The notes beneath the pieces were generated by a model. The model saw nothing but the letters and a program-made list of their open reading frames with translations. It searched no databases and had not been told where the DNA came from. This document shows positions 36,118 through 44,504 of a stretch of 64,000 bases of DNA, piece after piece. A program made the position numbers and the translations under genes. Location: assembly GCF_013204885.1 (NCBI RefSeq), contig NZ_JABMKX010000010.1, positions 248,001 through 312,000 on the forward strand, written 5' to 3'. Position 1 is the stretch's first letter; each line of letters starts with the position of its first letter. The DNA comes from Paenibacillus tritici (GTDB taxonomy: Bacteria > Bacillota > Bacilli > Paenibacillales > Paenibacillaceae).

Positions 36118-37428
36118 TTATTTCTTAAGCTTATCCCAGGCGGCCTGCATGCTCTTTTCCCAGCCTGCTTCGTCAACTTTGCCGGCGATCATCTCTTGAA
36201 TGGAGCTGGCGAATTCTTGCGTCACCCCATCAGGGAATTTGGAAGCCTGCAGTCCGTAGACCTTGCCTTCTTGAACGTAGTTCCAGACGTCCGCACCCAG
36301 AAGACCGATATCTTCAGGCGTTGCCGGAATGGTGGACAGGGCAGGAATGAATTTCCACTTTTTGACGATATACTCTTTGCCCATATCCGAAGTGACGAGC
36401 CAGTTCAGGAAGGTCTTGGCTTCTTCCTTGGAGCCGGATTCCTTGTTCACTACCAGGTTCGCAGGAACCCCCACCGACAGCTTGTCGTTCATCGCAGCGT
36501 CGTCGTTGATTGGCATAGGGAACATTCCGATGTTCATGTCAGGCGTAATGTTGTCCACCAGAGTCTGTGCCCAGTTGCCTTCCTGCATCATAGCCGTTTC
36601 GCCGTTGGCGAACAGCGCCAGGTGAGTGTTTGCATCGGTAGTCAGCGGATTCTTCTGGCCGTATTTTACCGTCAGATTCAGCAGGTTGCTCCAATCCTTG
36701 AATTTCTCGTTACCCACAATGGATGCTGTTCCGGCGTTCAGACCGCTGATGAATTCATCCACATTATCCTGCTGTGCAAAAGCTACGCTAATGCCCTGGA
36801 TACCCAGCAGCCACCATTCCTGATAGGCGTTGCCGAAAGGTGTAACGTCAATGGCCTGCAGCTTCTTGGCGGCTTCTTCAAGCTCTGTGATTGTTTTGGG
36901 CGTTTCCTTGATTCCGGCCTTGGCGAACAGATCCTTGTTGTAGACATAACCGATCCCTTCAAGGTTCATGGGCATCCCGTAGGTTTTGCCGTCCTTGGTC
37001 ATCGGCTCCGCTGCAAGTGGAATCAGATCCTTCACCCAAGGCTGATCGGACAGATCCTCAAGCTTGTCAGCCCACAGCTCCATTTCAGCGTACCCGCCGT
37101 TACTGAAAATATCAGGAGCATCGCCGGAAGCGAATTTGGTCTTCAGCGCTGCACCATAGTCTGCGCCGCCGCCCACGGTTTGAATGTCCAGCTTGATGTT
37201 CGGGTGCTCCTTCTCGAATTCAACCTTCAGCTCATTCAGGCCTTCTACGATTTCGGTTTTGAACTGGAAGATCTTAACCGTTTTCACTTCACCGGAAGGT
37301 TTGCCAGCGCTTCCATTAGAAGCACTATTCGAAGCATTATTATTAGTGCTGTTGCCGCCGCATGCCGCAAGCACGAGCGACATCAGCATCACGCTGGACA
37401 GCATCACTGCAGAGCGTTTCTTCATCAT
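36118..37428 (-). CDS. Sugar ABC transporter binding lipoprotein
   Basis: The 436-aa product has lipobox LAAC (C23), an Asn/Ser-rich linker and a cluster-B (family 1) extracellular solute-binding domain: VKTVKIFQFKTEIVEG, PDIFSNGGYAEMELW, KTYGMPMNLEGIGYVYNKDL and GETAMMQEGNWA. It delivers an oligosaccharide to the two permeases encoded upstream; gene order is permease, permease, binding protein. The ribosome binding site is AAGGGGGAA. No ATPase gene is present, as is common when a shared MsmX-type ATPase serves several importers. Confidence 0.95.
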   Translation of the reverse strand: MMKKRSAVMLSSVMLMSLVLAACGGNSTNNNASNSASNGSAGKPSGEVKTVKIFQFKTEIVEGLNELKVEFEKEHPNIKLDIQTVGGGADYGAALKTKFASGDAPDIFSNGGYAEMELWADKLEDLSDQPWVKDLIPLAAEPMTKDGKTYGMPMNLEGIGYVYNKDLFAKAGIKETPKTITELEEAAKKLQAIDVTPFGNAYQEWWLLGIQGISVAFAQQDNVDEFISGLNAGTASIVGNEKFKDWSNLLNLTVKYGQKNPLTTDANTHLALFANGETAMMQEGNWAQTLVDNITPDMNIGMFPMPINDDAAMNDKLSVGVPANLVVNKESGSKEEAKTFLNWLVTSDMGKEYIVKKWKFIPALSTIPATPEDIGLLGADVWNYVQEGKVYGLQASKFPDGVTQEFASSIQEMIAGKVDEAGWEKSMQAAWDKLKK

Positions 37429-37486
37429 TTGTATTTCCCCCTTGAAATAATGTAACTGCTTAATATGTGGAACGGGAGCCCGGTGA

Positions 37487-38320
37487 TTAACCCTTCACCG
37501 AGCCGGCCGCTATTCCCTCAACAATATAACGCTGCATGAACAGATAGAAAATTACGATTGGAGCTACACCGATGGTCAATGCCGGAAGCGCCATATCCCA
37601 CTGCTTCGTATATTGGCCGAAGAAGGAGAAGGTCGCCAGCGGAATGGTCCGCAGTTCAGGTGCCTGTAGAATCAGGGATGGCAGCAGATAGTCATTCCAG
37701 ATCCCCAGGGCATTCAGCACGATGATGGTCATCAGCATCGGCTTCAGCAGAGGCAATACAATCCGGAAGAACGCCGAGATCGGGTTACAGCCATCCACTG
37801 TAGCCGCCTCTTCGATCTCCAGCGGCACGGACTTGATGAAGCCGTGGAACAGGAAGATCGCCATCGGAATGCTTAATCCCAGATTGGAGATAATGAGACC
37901 CGTGAAGGAGTTGTTAACGCCCAGGATGTTCACGACCTTCAGAATCGGAATCATAATGGTCTGGAAGGGAACCACCATGGCCGCTACGAACAGCAGCAGC
38001 AGAATCTGATTTAACCGGTTATTGGCACGCACCATACGGTACGCCGCCATCGCACTGAACAATGAGATTAGCACCACACTGATCACCGTAACAATCAGCG
38101 AGTTGCGGAAAGCCTCAGAGAAGCGGGCCAGCTTCCAGGCATTCGCATAGTTCGACCACATGAAGGTCTGCGGCCAGCTTGCCGCGTCGCTCAGAATTTC
38201 ACCGAAGGATTTCACCGAGTTCGCAATCAGGAAATAGAACGGAGAGAGGAACAGAAGCGCCAGCAGAATCATGATGACTTCAATTCCGATATTCCATCGG
38301 CTTTTGGACTTGGCATTCAT
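37487..38320 (-). CDS. Sugar ABC transporter permease (MalG/CUT1 type)
   Basis: The 277-aa product has six TM helices and the permease EAA loop EEAATVDGCNPISAFFRIVL. The start overlaps the stop of the MalF-type gene (TAATG). It forms the membrane channel with that partner. It ends 58 bp before the binding-protein gene. Confidence 0.95.
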   Translation of the reverse strand: MNAKSKSRWNIGIEVIMILLALLFLSPFYFLIANSVKSFGEILSDAASWPQTFMWSNYANAWKLARFSEAFRNSLIVTVISVVLISLFSAMAAYRMVRANNRLNQILLLLFVAAMVVPFQTIMIPILKVVNILGVNNSFTGLIISNLGLSIPMAIFLFHGFIKSVPLEIEEAATVDGCNPISAFFRIVLPLLKPMLMTIIVLNALGIWNDYLLPSLILQAPELRTIPLATFSFFGQYTKQWDMALPALTIGVAPIVIFYLFMQRYIVEGIAAGSVKG

Positions 38321-39201
38321 TAAGCTTCTACCTCCTTACTCTTGGTTATACGAACCTGAATGACAGTGATCAGCGCCACGATGAGGAAGAACAACAGCGC
38401 TTTTGCCGTACCCAGACCATAACGGTTATTCAGGAAGGCTTCATTATAGATGTTCATGGCTACAGACTCCGTCGATTTGAACGGCCCGCCTTTGGTCAGC
38501 GACAAGTTCAGATCGAACATTTTGAAGGACCAGGAGATCGCCAGGAAAAGACCGATGGTTACCGCAGGCATGATCAGCGGAACGATAATGTTACGCAGCA
38601 CCTGCATCCGGGAGGCGCCGTCAATCTCGGCCGCTTCGAGCACTTCTTTGGACACGTTGCTCAGCGAAGCGATATAGATGACCATCAGATAGCCGGAGGA
38701 CTGCCAGATAAATACCATGACGATCGCCCAGAACCCGGTTGTCGCATCCCCAAGCCAAGGAAGATTGAAGAAGGACCAGCCTGTAATATCGCCCATGGTG
38801 GCGAAGCCTTTGATGAAGATGAACTGCCAGATGAAGCCCAGCAGCAAGCCCCCGATCACATTCGGCATGAAGAAGATCGTCCGGAGCATATTGCGTGTTT
38901 TTAAAGGTTTGGTCAGCAGATAGGCCAGGAAGAAGCCTACTACATTAGTCAATATAACGCCCAGCACGGTGAATCTCACGGTAAACCAGAAGGATGACCA
39001 GAAATCGGGATCATGGGTAAAAATCTTTTTAAAATTCTCAAAGCCGACCCAGCTAACCTGACCAGATACCCCGTTCCAGTCTGTGAAGGAGTAGTACATC
39101 CCCATCAGAAACGGAATAATCGTGATCAAGGTAAAAAACAATAATGCCGGGCCAACGAAAAATGCCTGTTGACCGAACTGGGACAACTTATTGCCGCGCA
39201 T
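38320..39201 (-). CDS. Sugar ABC transporter permease (MalF/CUT1 type)
   Basis: The 293-aa product has six TM helices and EAA loop LEAAEIDGASRMQVLRNIIV. The ATG follows AAAGGGGGG. It is the first gene of the transporter operon and is divergent from the YesM-type kinase gene (110 bp between starts), which is the usual layout for kinase-controlled importers in Paenibacillus. Confidence 0.95.
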   Translation of the reverse strand: MRGNKLSQFGQQAFFVGPALLFFTLITIIPFLMGMYYSFTDWNGVSGQVSWVGFENFKKIFTHDPDFWSSFWFTVRFTVLGVILTNVVGFFLAYLLTKPLKTRNMLRTIFFMPNVIGGLLLGFIWQFIFIKGFATMGDITGWSFFNLPWLGDATTGFWAIVMVFIWQSSGYLMVIYIASLSNVSKEVLEAAEIDGASRMQVLRNIIVPLIMPAVTIGLFLAISWSFKMFDLNLSLTKGGPFKSTESVAMNIYNEAFLNNRYGLGTAKALLFFLIVALITVIQVRITKSKEVEA

Positions 39202-39311
39202 TTAAAGGCCCCCCTTTCTTTTGCTCACTTACTTGTTTATGATCTAAAGATATTATCTGTTTTTTAGAGCGCCTCTTACACCTACGCAAGTGATCTTTAG
39301 GGTGTAAAATA

Positions 39312-41171
39312 TTGATCGGAGTGACAAGCCCCTTGAAATGGAACAGTATCCGCACGAAACTGATTGTTTTCCTGCTCCTGCCCACCTTAATCTGCATAAT
39401 GGCTACTATGTACGTCAGCTATTCTCATACCACCAAGTCGCTAAGAACCCGCGCGGTTGATGAGAATACGAATCTGCTGTATCAGGGCTCCAAGAACATT
39501 AACAGTCTGCTTCAGGAGATCAACCGCCTGTCGCTGAACGTATACGCCGACGGGGATTTCTACCGGCTGCTTGAAGCCGGGTACGACGATCTGTCCTCCG
39601 ACATTGCCATTTACAACTCGCTCAGCTACATTTCTACTTCACTTCCGAATATCTCGCAGGTGTACTTATATGGCGTGAAAGACGCCAAAGCTACATTGAT
39701 TACCGACAACACCACGCCCAAGCGCTGGCTGAGAAGTACGCCGTACCGGGAATCCCGGATTACAGGCAGCCCCCCGGTGAAGGTGCAAAGCACCCATCTG
39801 AGCAATGCTTACGGGCTGAACCTGCCGTTAACACAGTTCGTGCCGGAGCCGGTTTTTACGATGCACCGCAGGATTGAGCGTATCCCTTCCTCAGAGGCCA
39901 TCGGCTATCTGTCGATTGATGTCAAGCTGGCCGCCCTCGGCGATATTGTGGACGAGCTGTACGACCAGGATCAGGAGCAGATCTATCTGCTGGACAGCAG
40001 CGGCAAGCTGGTATACGGCCAGGATGCCAAGGCTCTGGGCAAACCGCTGAATGCAGCGTGGTACAACAGGCAGATTGCTGACAGCACCGGGACCCAGGGC
40101 TATTTCGAGCAGGAAGGCGCTGTGTTCATCTATCAGCAGATCAGCAGCATCGGCTATAGCTGGACGCTCGTCAAGCAGATCCCCGTCTCTTATCTGTTCC
40201 GGGAAGCCAAGGAGGCCGCAGGCATCAATATCTTGCTGCTGGTTCTGCTGCTCATTACGATCATTATCTTAACCGTGCTGGTCTCCTTCCGGATCACCGC
40301 CCCGATCAAGCAGCTGGTCCGGTACATGAATCAGGTGCAGACCGGGAATCTGGAGATTGAGATCCGCCCGGCGGGCAAGGATGAGATCGGTGTCGTCACC
40401 GAGCGCTTCCGCAGTATGATGGACACGATCAACAATCTGATCCTGCGGGAGTACAGGCTGGAGCTGACGAACCGAACCAATGAGCTAAGGGCGCTACAGT
40501 CTCAGATTAATCCGCATTTCCTGAACAATACGCTGCAGATTATCGGCACACTCGCCCTGGAGCTGAAGGTGCCGCAGATCTACGGCCTGCTCTCTGCGCT
40601 GGCCAAGATGATGCGCTACAGCATGTACAATGATGAGAAGATTGTGACGATACAGAATGAGCTGGACCATGTCAAAGCCTATATCGAGCTGCAGAAGGAG
40701 CGTTTCGAGAATAAGTTCAGCTTCCGCTACGATATAGAAGAATCGCTGCAGCAGGCGCTGATGCCCAAGATGATTCTCCAGCCGATTGTGGAGAATTATT
40801 TCAAGCACGGGTTCAATCGCGCCCGCAGTGACGGATTCATTGAGATTACCGCCGCTCGGCTATCCCCGGACCGGATGGAGATCAGCATAAGCAATAACGG
40901 CCTCCCCATTCCGGCAAGCCGGCTGGAGACATTGCGCAAGGAGCTGCAGCAGCCCCTGCCGCCAGAGGAAATGGACATGCTGAAGAACTCGGGCCAGGAC
41001 GGCTACAGCAGGCGTGATGCTCCCGGAGCGGGCATCGGCCTGGGGAATGTTCTGGCCAGGCTGCGGCTGGTATGCGGAGATGATTCCCTGCTGAGCGTAG
41101 ATAATCTGAAGGCAGGCGGGGTCATCATCCGGCTGGAAATTGATATATTAGTGGAGAGTGAACCGATATGA
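39312..41171 (+). CDS. YesM-type sensor histidine kinase
   Basis: It is annotated from the TTG at 39312 (AGGGTG seven bases upstream); a TTG at 39333 behind CGGAG is an alternative. The 619-aa product has a TM helix near 15-34, a dCache-like external region, a second TM helix (about 305-327), HAMP, then His_kinase with H402 in QSQINPHFLNN and an HATPase domain (PIVENYFKHG, GAGIGLGNV). It overlaps the response regulator by 4 nt. It probably senses the sugar, or the loaded binding protein, of the divergent transporter. Confidence 0.94.
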   Translation: MIGVTSPLKWNSIRTKLIVFLLLPTLICIMATMYVSYSHTTKSLRTRAVDENTNLLYQGSKNINSLLQEINRLSLNVYADGDFYRLLEAGYDDLSSDIAIYNSLSYISTSLPNISQVYLYGVKDAKATLITDNTTPKRWLRSTPYRESRITGSPPVKVQSTHLSNAYGLNLPLTQFVPEPVFTMHRRIERIPSSEAIGYLSIDVKLAALGDIVDELYDQDQEQIYLLDSSGKLVYGQDAKALGKPLNAAWYNRQIADSTGTQGYFEQEGAVFIYQQISSIGYSWTLVKQIPVSYLFREAKEAAGINILLLVLLLITIIILTVLVSFRITAPIKQLVRYMNQVQTGNLEIEIRPAGKDEIGVVTERFRSMMDTINNLILREYRLELTNRTNELRALQSQINPHFLNNTLQIIGTLALELKVPQIYGLLSALAKMMRYSMYNDEKIVTIQNELDHVKAYIELQKERFENKFSFRYDIEESLQQALMPKMILQPIVENYFKHGFNRARSDGFIEITAARLSPDRMEISISNNGLPIPASRLETLRKELQQPLPPEEMDMLKNSGQDGYSRRDAPGAGIGLGNVLARLRLVCGDDSLLSVDNLKAGGVIIRLEIDILVESEPI

Positions 41172-42826
41172 AGGCGCTTATTGTGGACGATGAAGCAAGA
41201 GTCCGGAAGGCGGTCCGCCTGCTGGTGGACTGGGAGGTCCATCAGATAGAGGAGATTCTGGAAGCCGGCAGCGGCAATGAAGCCATGGGTCTGATCCGCA
41301 AGGAGAAGCCTGCACTGGTCATTATGGATATGATGATGGAATCCGGGAGCGGCCTGGAGCTGATGAGCTGGGTGGATGAATTCGCCGGCAATACCAAATT
41401 CGTTGTGGTCAGCGGACATGATGATTTCGACTTCGTCCGCCAGACCGTCCGTCACGGCGGCATTGACTATATTCTGAAGCCGATTGAAGCAGAGATGATT
41501 AACAATGCGGTATCCAAGGCGGTATCCGCCTGGCGTGCCGAAGAGGAGGAGCGCAACCACCGCCAGCGCCAGAGCCTCCGGCTGAATGAGATCAAGCCGA
41601 TCTACGGGGAGAAGCTGCTCTCCGCATTAATAGATGATAAGGTCAATGCCGAGGCCTCGCTGCGCCGCCTGATTCATGACGGCATTATTCCGCAGGACAT
41701 CCGGACCTCGCGCCTGATCCTCCTGCAGACCGACAGCGGCAACAACCCGCTGCTGAGGCGGTTCGGCGGCGACAGCGAGCTGATGTATTACGCCATCGTT
41801 AACATCTGCAATGAATTCCTGCAATCGCAGCGCAAAGGCATTGCCTTCCGGTATTGGGGCGGTCCGCCGGAGATTGCCATCATTCTCTGGGATCTGGAGG
41901 AATCCGTAACCGGGCTGATCAGCCGGATGAATCAGGGGCTCTACCTGACCCTGCAGTTCCGGATGCACTTCGGAATCAGCACAGCGGGAGAGTTCCCGGG
42001 ACAACTCCCCGCAGGACGCGCAGAAGCCGCCGAAGCACTGCTCCGGCGGAATCTGTTAAGGCATGAGGATTACTGTCACTTCTCTCCGGCTGAACCGGCC
42101 GCAGGGCTGGTCCCGGACGGCCAGCGGTCCGGCAAGCCCGGCACAGCAGCGCCGCTGAATTTCGCCGATGTCCAGGAGGACTGGCGGCTGGCTGTTATCA
42201 GCGGGACTCCTGAGGCCCTGTCCGCTGCTGCGCATTATTGGACCCAGGAGCTTAGCCGCCGGGGTGTGGTTACCCCGCAGATGCTGAACGCCTGGAAGGC
42301 GGACGCTATGCTGCTGCGCTCCCGTCTCGTCCGTGCAGCGCTTGGCAGCCAGGCGGACAGCGTATTGGCCGAGCTTGAGCAACAGGACCGGCAGAACCCC
42401 TCTCCGCAGCCCGGCGGTTATTCCTTCTCCCTGTTCGCCTGGCGCGACTGGTCCTTCACATTCATGCAGCAGCTATCGCAGATGCTCTCAGCGAGACACA
42501 TGAATGAGCAGAATATAGTGACGGAGATTATTAAGTATATCGAGCAAAATTACGCATCCGATCTCTCCTTGCAGGAGATCGCCGGCAAATTCCAGGTCAG
42601 CCGCGAGTACGTCTCACGCCGGTTCAAGCAGGAATACGGCATCAACTTCTCCGACTATATCGTCAGCGTCCGCATCGAGAAGGCCAAGCTGCTGCTGCCC
42701 AATCCGGGCCTCAAGCTGGCCCAGATCTCGGAGATGGTCGGCTTCCACGACGTCAAATACTTCAGCAAGGTCTTCAAGAAGCTGACCGGCCTCTCGCCGA
42801 AGGATTACCGGGGGCGGGCGGAGTAA
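41168..42826 (+). CDS. YesN-type response regulator with AraC output domain
   Basis: A 552-aa product with a receiver domain (DD at 7-8, D54 in VIMDMMME, K in LKPIEAE), a long middle domain of the YesN type and two C-terminal helix-turn-helix motifs (LSLQEIAGKFQVSREYVSRR, LAQISEMVGFHDVKYFSKVF). It starts with ATGA overlap after the kinase gene. It should activate the adjacent transporter operon and perhaps the esterase and alpha-xylosidase genes. Confidence 0.95.
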   Translation: MKALIVDDEARVRKAVRLLVDWEVHQIEEILEAGSGNEAMGLIRKEKPALVIMDMMMESGSGLELMSWVDEFAGNTKFVVVSGHDDFDFVRQTVRHGGIDYILKPIEAEMINNAVSKAVSAWRAEEEERNHRQRQSLRLNEIKPIYGEKLLSALIDDKVNAEASLRRLIHDGIIPQDIRTSRLILLQTDSGNNPLLRRFGGDSELMYYAIVNICNEFLQSQRKGIAFRYWGGPPEIAIILWDLEESVTGLISRMNQGLYLTLQFRMHFGISTAGEFPGQLPAGRAEAAEALLRRNLLRHEDYCHFSPAEPAAGLVPDGQRSGKPGTAAPLNFADVQEDWRLAVISGTPEALSAAAHYWTQELSRRGVVTPQMLNAWKADAMLLRSRLVRAALGSQADSVLAELEQQDRQNPSPQPGGYSFSLFAWRDWSFTFMQQLSQMLSARHMNEQNIVTEIIKYIEQNYASDLSLQEIAGKFQVSREYVSRRFKQEYGINFSDYIVSVRIEKAKLLLPNPGLKLAQISEMVGFHDVKYFSKVFKKLTGLSPKDYRGRAE

Positions 42827-42863
42827 TGAGTGCAGGCGATTTTGCGAAGCATATAAATCTTTC

Positions 42864-42906
42864 GAAAAAAAGATAAGCGTCTGCAAACCCGCAGGCCCTT
42901 ATCCTT
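42864..42906 (-). terminator. Terminator for the SGNH esterase unit
   Basis: On the minus strand AAGGATAAGGGCCTGC pairs with GCAGACGCTTATC, followed by seven T. It lies about 270 nt beyond the esterase stop, so the mRNA would carry a long 3' end that includes the decayed repeat series. Confidence 0.75.
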
Positions 42907-42983
42907 GGGTAATCCGCATAAACTGTCCTGCTGCACGATCACTGTCGGCATAACGCGTTTAACGTGAGAATCCTGCCCGGAAT

Positions 42984-43155
42984 GCAACATTCCCCTCACG
43001 GAGTACGGCCGTATTTCGGATTTGTTGTACGAAAGGCAGCATTCCACCCCGTCCAAGCGGCTTGGCGGAACAATTCCTGCCTTATGTACAACAATCCTCC
43101 CGTGCCCCCGGTACCCGGGATTCAATGCTGCATTACTTACAACATTTCCTACCTG
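42984..43155. repeat. Decayed series with 51-52 bp spacing
   Basis: Related segments GCAACATTCCCC, GCAGCATTCCACCCC, ACAACAATCCTCCC and ACAACATTTCCTACC start at 42984, 43036, 43088 and 43139 (steps 52, 52, 51). They fill most of the 348-nt gene-free gap between the YesN gene and the esterase gene. Confidence 0.55.
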
Positions 43156-43174
43156 TTGCCTTGCCTAAGCAGTA

Positions 43175-44401
43175 TTAGGGTCTGCCTGAAGACGCAGATT
43201 TCCCGGATTCCCCATACCATGCCAGAAAAGCATCCGCCACGGCCTTCCCGGCCGTGCCGTTCGGGTGCGGGTCGAACTCGTCACTCATATACTCCGGTCT
43301 GATTCTGTGCTCTTCCGGAGCCGGTGCAGACAGCACTGCGGCTATGTCGAACACGCGGTCCACACCGGCAGGCGGGCTGTTAAGAATCGCCGCATTCACC
43401 GTACGCCAAGCCGTTTCGCGTGCACCCTCGAAATTGAACGGCGGCACGGTACTCAGAATCACGGCAGTCTCTGGCCGCGCTTCCTTGATCTCAGAAATAA
43501 TATGCGTAAGGTCTGCCAGCAGCTCCTCTGCCGAGCGTTGACCGATATCCAGATCATTCACCCCGAGCACGATCAGCAGCTCATCGCCCTGCTTCGCTTT
43601 GTCCAGCCAGGCGCCATCCGTGGCGACATCATAAGCCCGGCCCCAGCCGGAGCCGATATTCCACAGCCCGTAGCCCGTTCCCAGTCCTTCGGCGATTCTT
43701 GCCGCCCAATAGGCGTATTCATTCTTCGCTGTCCGTACTCCCTGCGTAATCGAATCCCCCAGGAAGACCAGCTTCTTCGTTACCTCTGCCCTGTATCCCA
43801 AGAAGCTTGGGAGGACCAGCAGCTTGTCCGATTCGTTGAATGCAGCGGCCGATTCCTGAGCGGCCAGGTGGCCCGGCGCATCGTAGCCGGAGACCAGCAT
43901 TCCTTCCACGTTGAACGGAATCGACTTCCCGGCTGCCGCCTTCAGCGTCCAGGTGAACGCCAGAACATGCCCTTCGGGCAGCTCCAGCAGCGCTTCGTCG
44001 CTCCAGAACTGCTCGCCCGGCTCCACCAGCCGCGAGGCTTCGCCTCCGAAGGTTACCGGGACCTGTGATCCCGATACAACCGTACCGTCCGGCACGGTGC
44101 CCCCATCGGCGATATACGCCGCTTCAATACTCCACGCCCCGCCCGGCTCACTGGCCCTTGACTCCGCCCCCAGGTCCCAGGTCGAATCCACGGCATTACT
44201 GTGCCAGAACTTCAGCGTCAGGCGGCCATTCTCCCGGAGCCGGATGTAAGTCCGGTACGTACGAGTGAAGGGCTCGGACGAGTTCATAATATAATTGGCG
44301 GCTGTGGACAGCGCTGTGGCTGAAGTGAACTCCGGCTGGCTCAGGACTCCGCTATTCTCTGTATCGCTAATCTCTTTACCACTATCCTCTTGAATATTCA
44401 T
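43175..44401 (-). CDS. SGNH/GDSL-family esterase
   Basis: The start is the ATG at 44401 behind GGAGAA; a longer frame has no ribosome binding site. The 408-aa product has an N-terminal beta-rich domain (to about 205) and a C-terminal SGNH hydrolase domain: block I FLGDSITQG with S217, block III GVNDL and a C-terminal DPHPN with the catalytic Asp and His. No signal peptide is seen. The layout matches two-domain carbohydrate acetylesterases. It follows the alpha-xylosidase gene by 103 bp, with an attenuator-like hairpin between them. Confidence 0.92.
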   Translation of the reverse strand: MNIQEDSGKEISDTENSGVLSQPEFTSATALSTAANYIMNSSEPFTRTYRTYIRLRENGRLTLKFWHSNAVDSTWDLGAESRASEPGGAWSIEAAYIADGGTVPDGTVVSGSQVPVTFGGEASRLVEPGEQFWSDEALLELPEGHVLAFTWTLKAAAGKSIPFNVEGMLVSGYDAPGHLAAQESAAAFNESDKLLVLPSFLGYRAEVTKKLVFLGDSITQGVRTAKNEYAYWAARIAEGLGTGYGLWNIGSGWGRAYDVATDGAWLDKAKQGDELLIVLGVNDLDIGQRSAEELLADLTHIISEIKEARPETAVILSTVPPFNFEGARETAWRTVNAAILNSPPAGVDRVFDIAAVLSAPAPEEHRIRPEYMSDEFDPHPNGTAGKAVADAFLAWYGESGKSASSGRP

Positions 44402-44437
44402 AGTTCTCCATTCTCCTGTTCTGATGACTCCGCCTGC

Positions 44438-44487
44438 AAAAAACTCTCCAATGCACCAGGGACGGATGTCCCCTGTCATCAGAGAGC
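44438..44487 (-). terminator. Possible attenuating terminator
   Basis: On the minus strand CTCTC pairs with GAGAG before six T, and the loop holds GGGAC/GTCCC. It lies between the alpha-xylosidase and esterase genes and could lower expression of the second gene. Confidence 0.4.
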
Positions 44488-44504
44488 TTAAGCATCAGCT
44501 ATTC

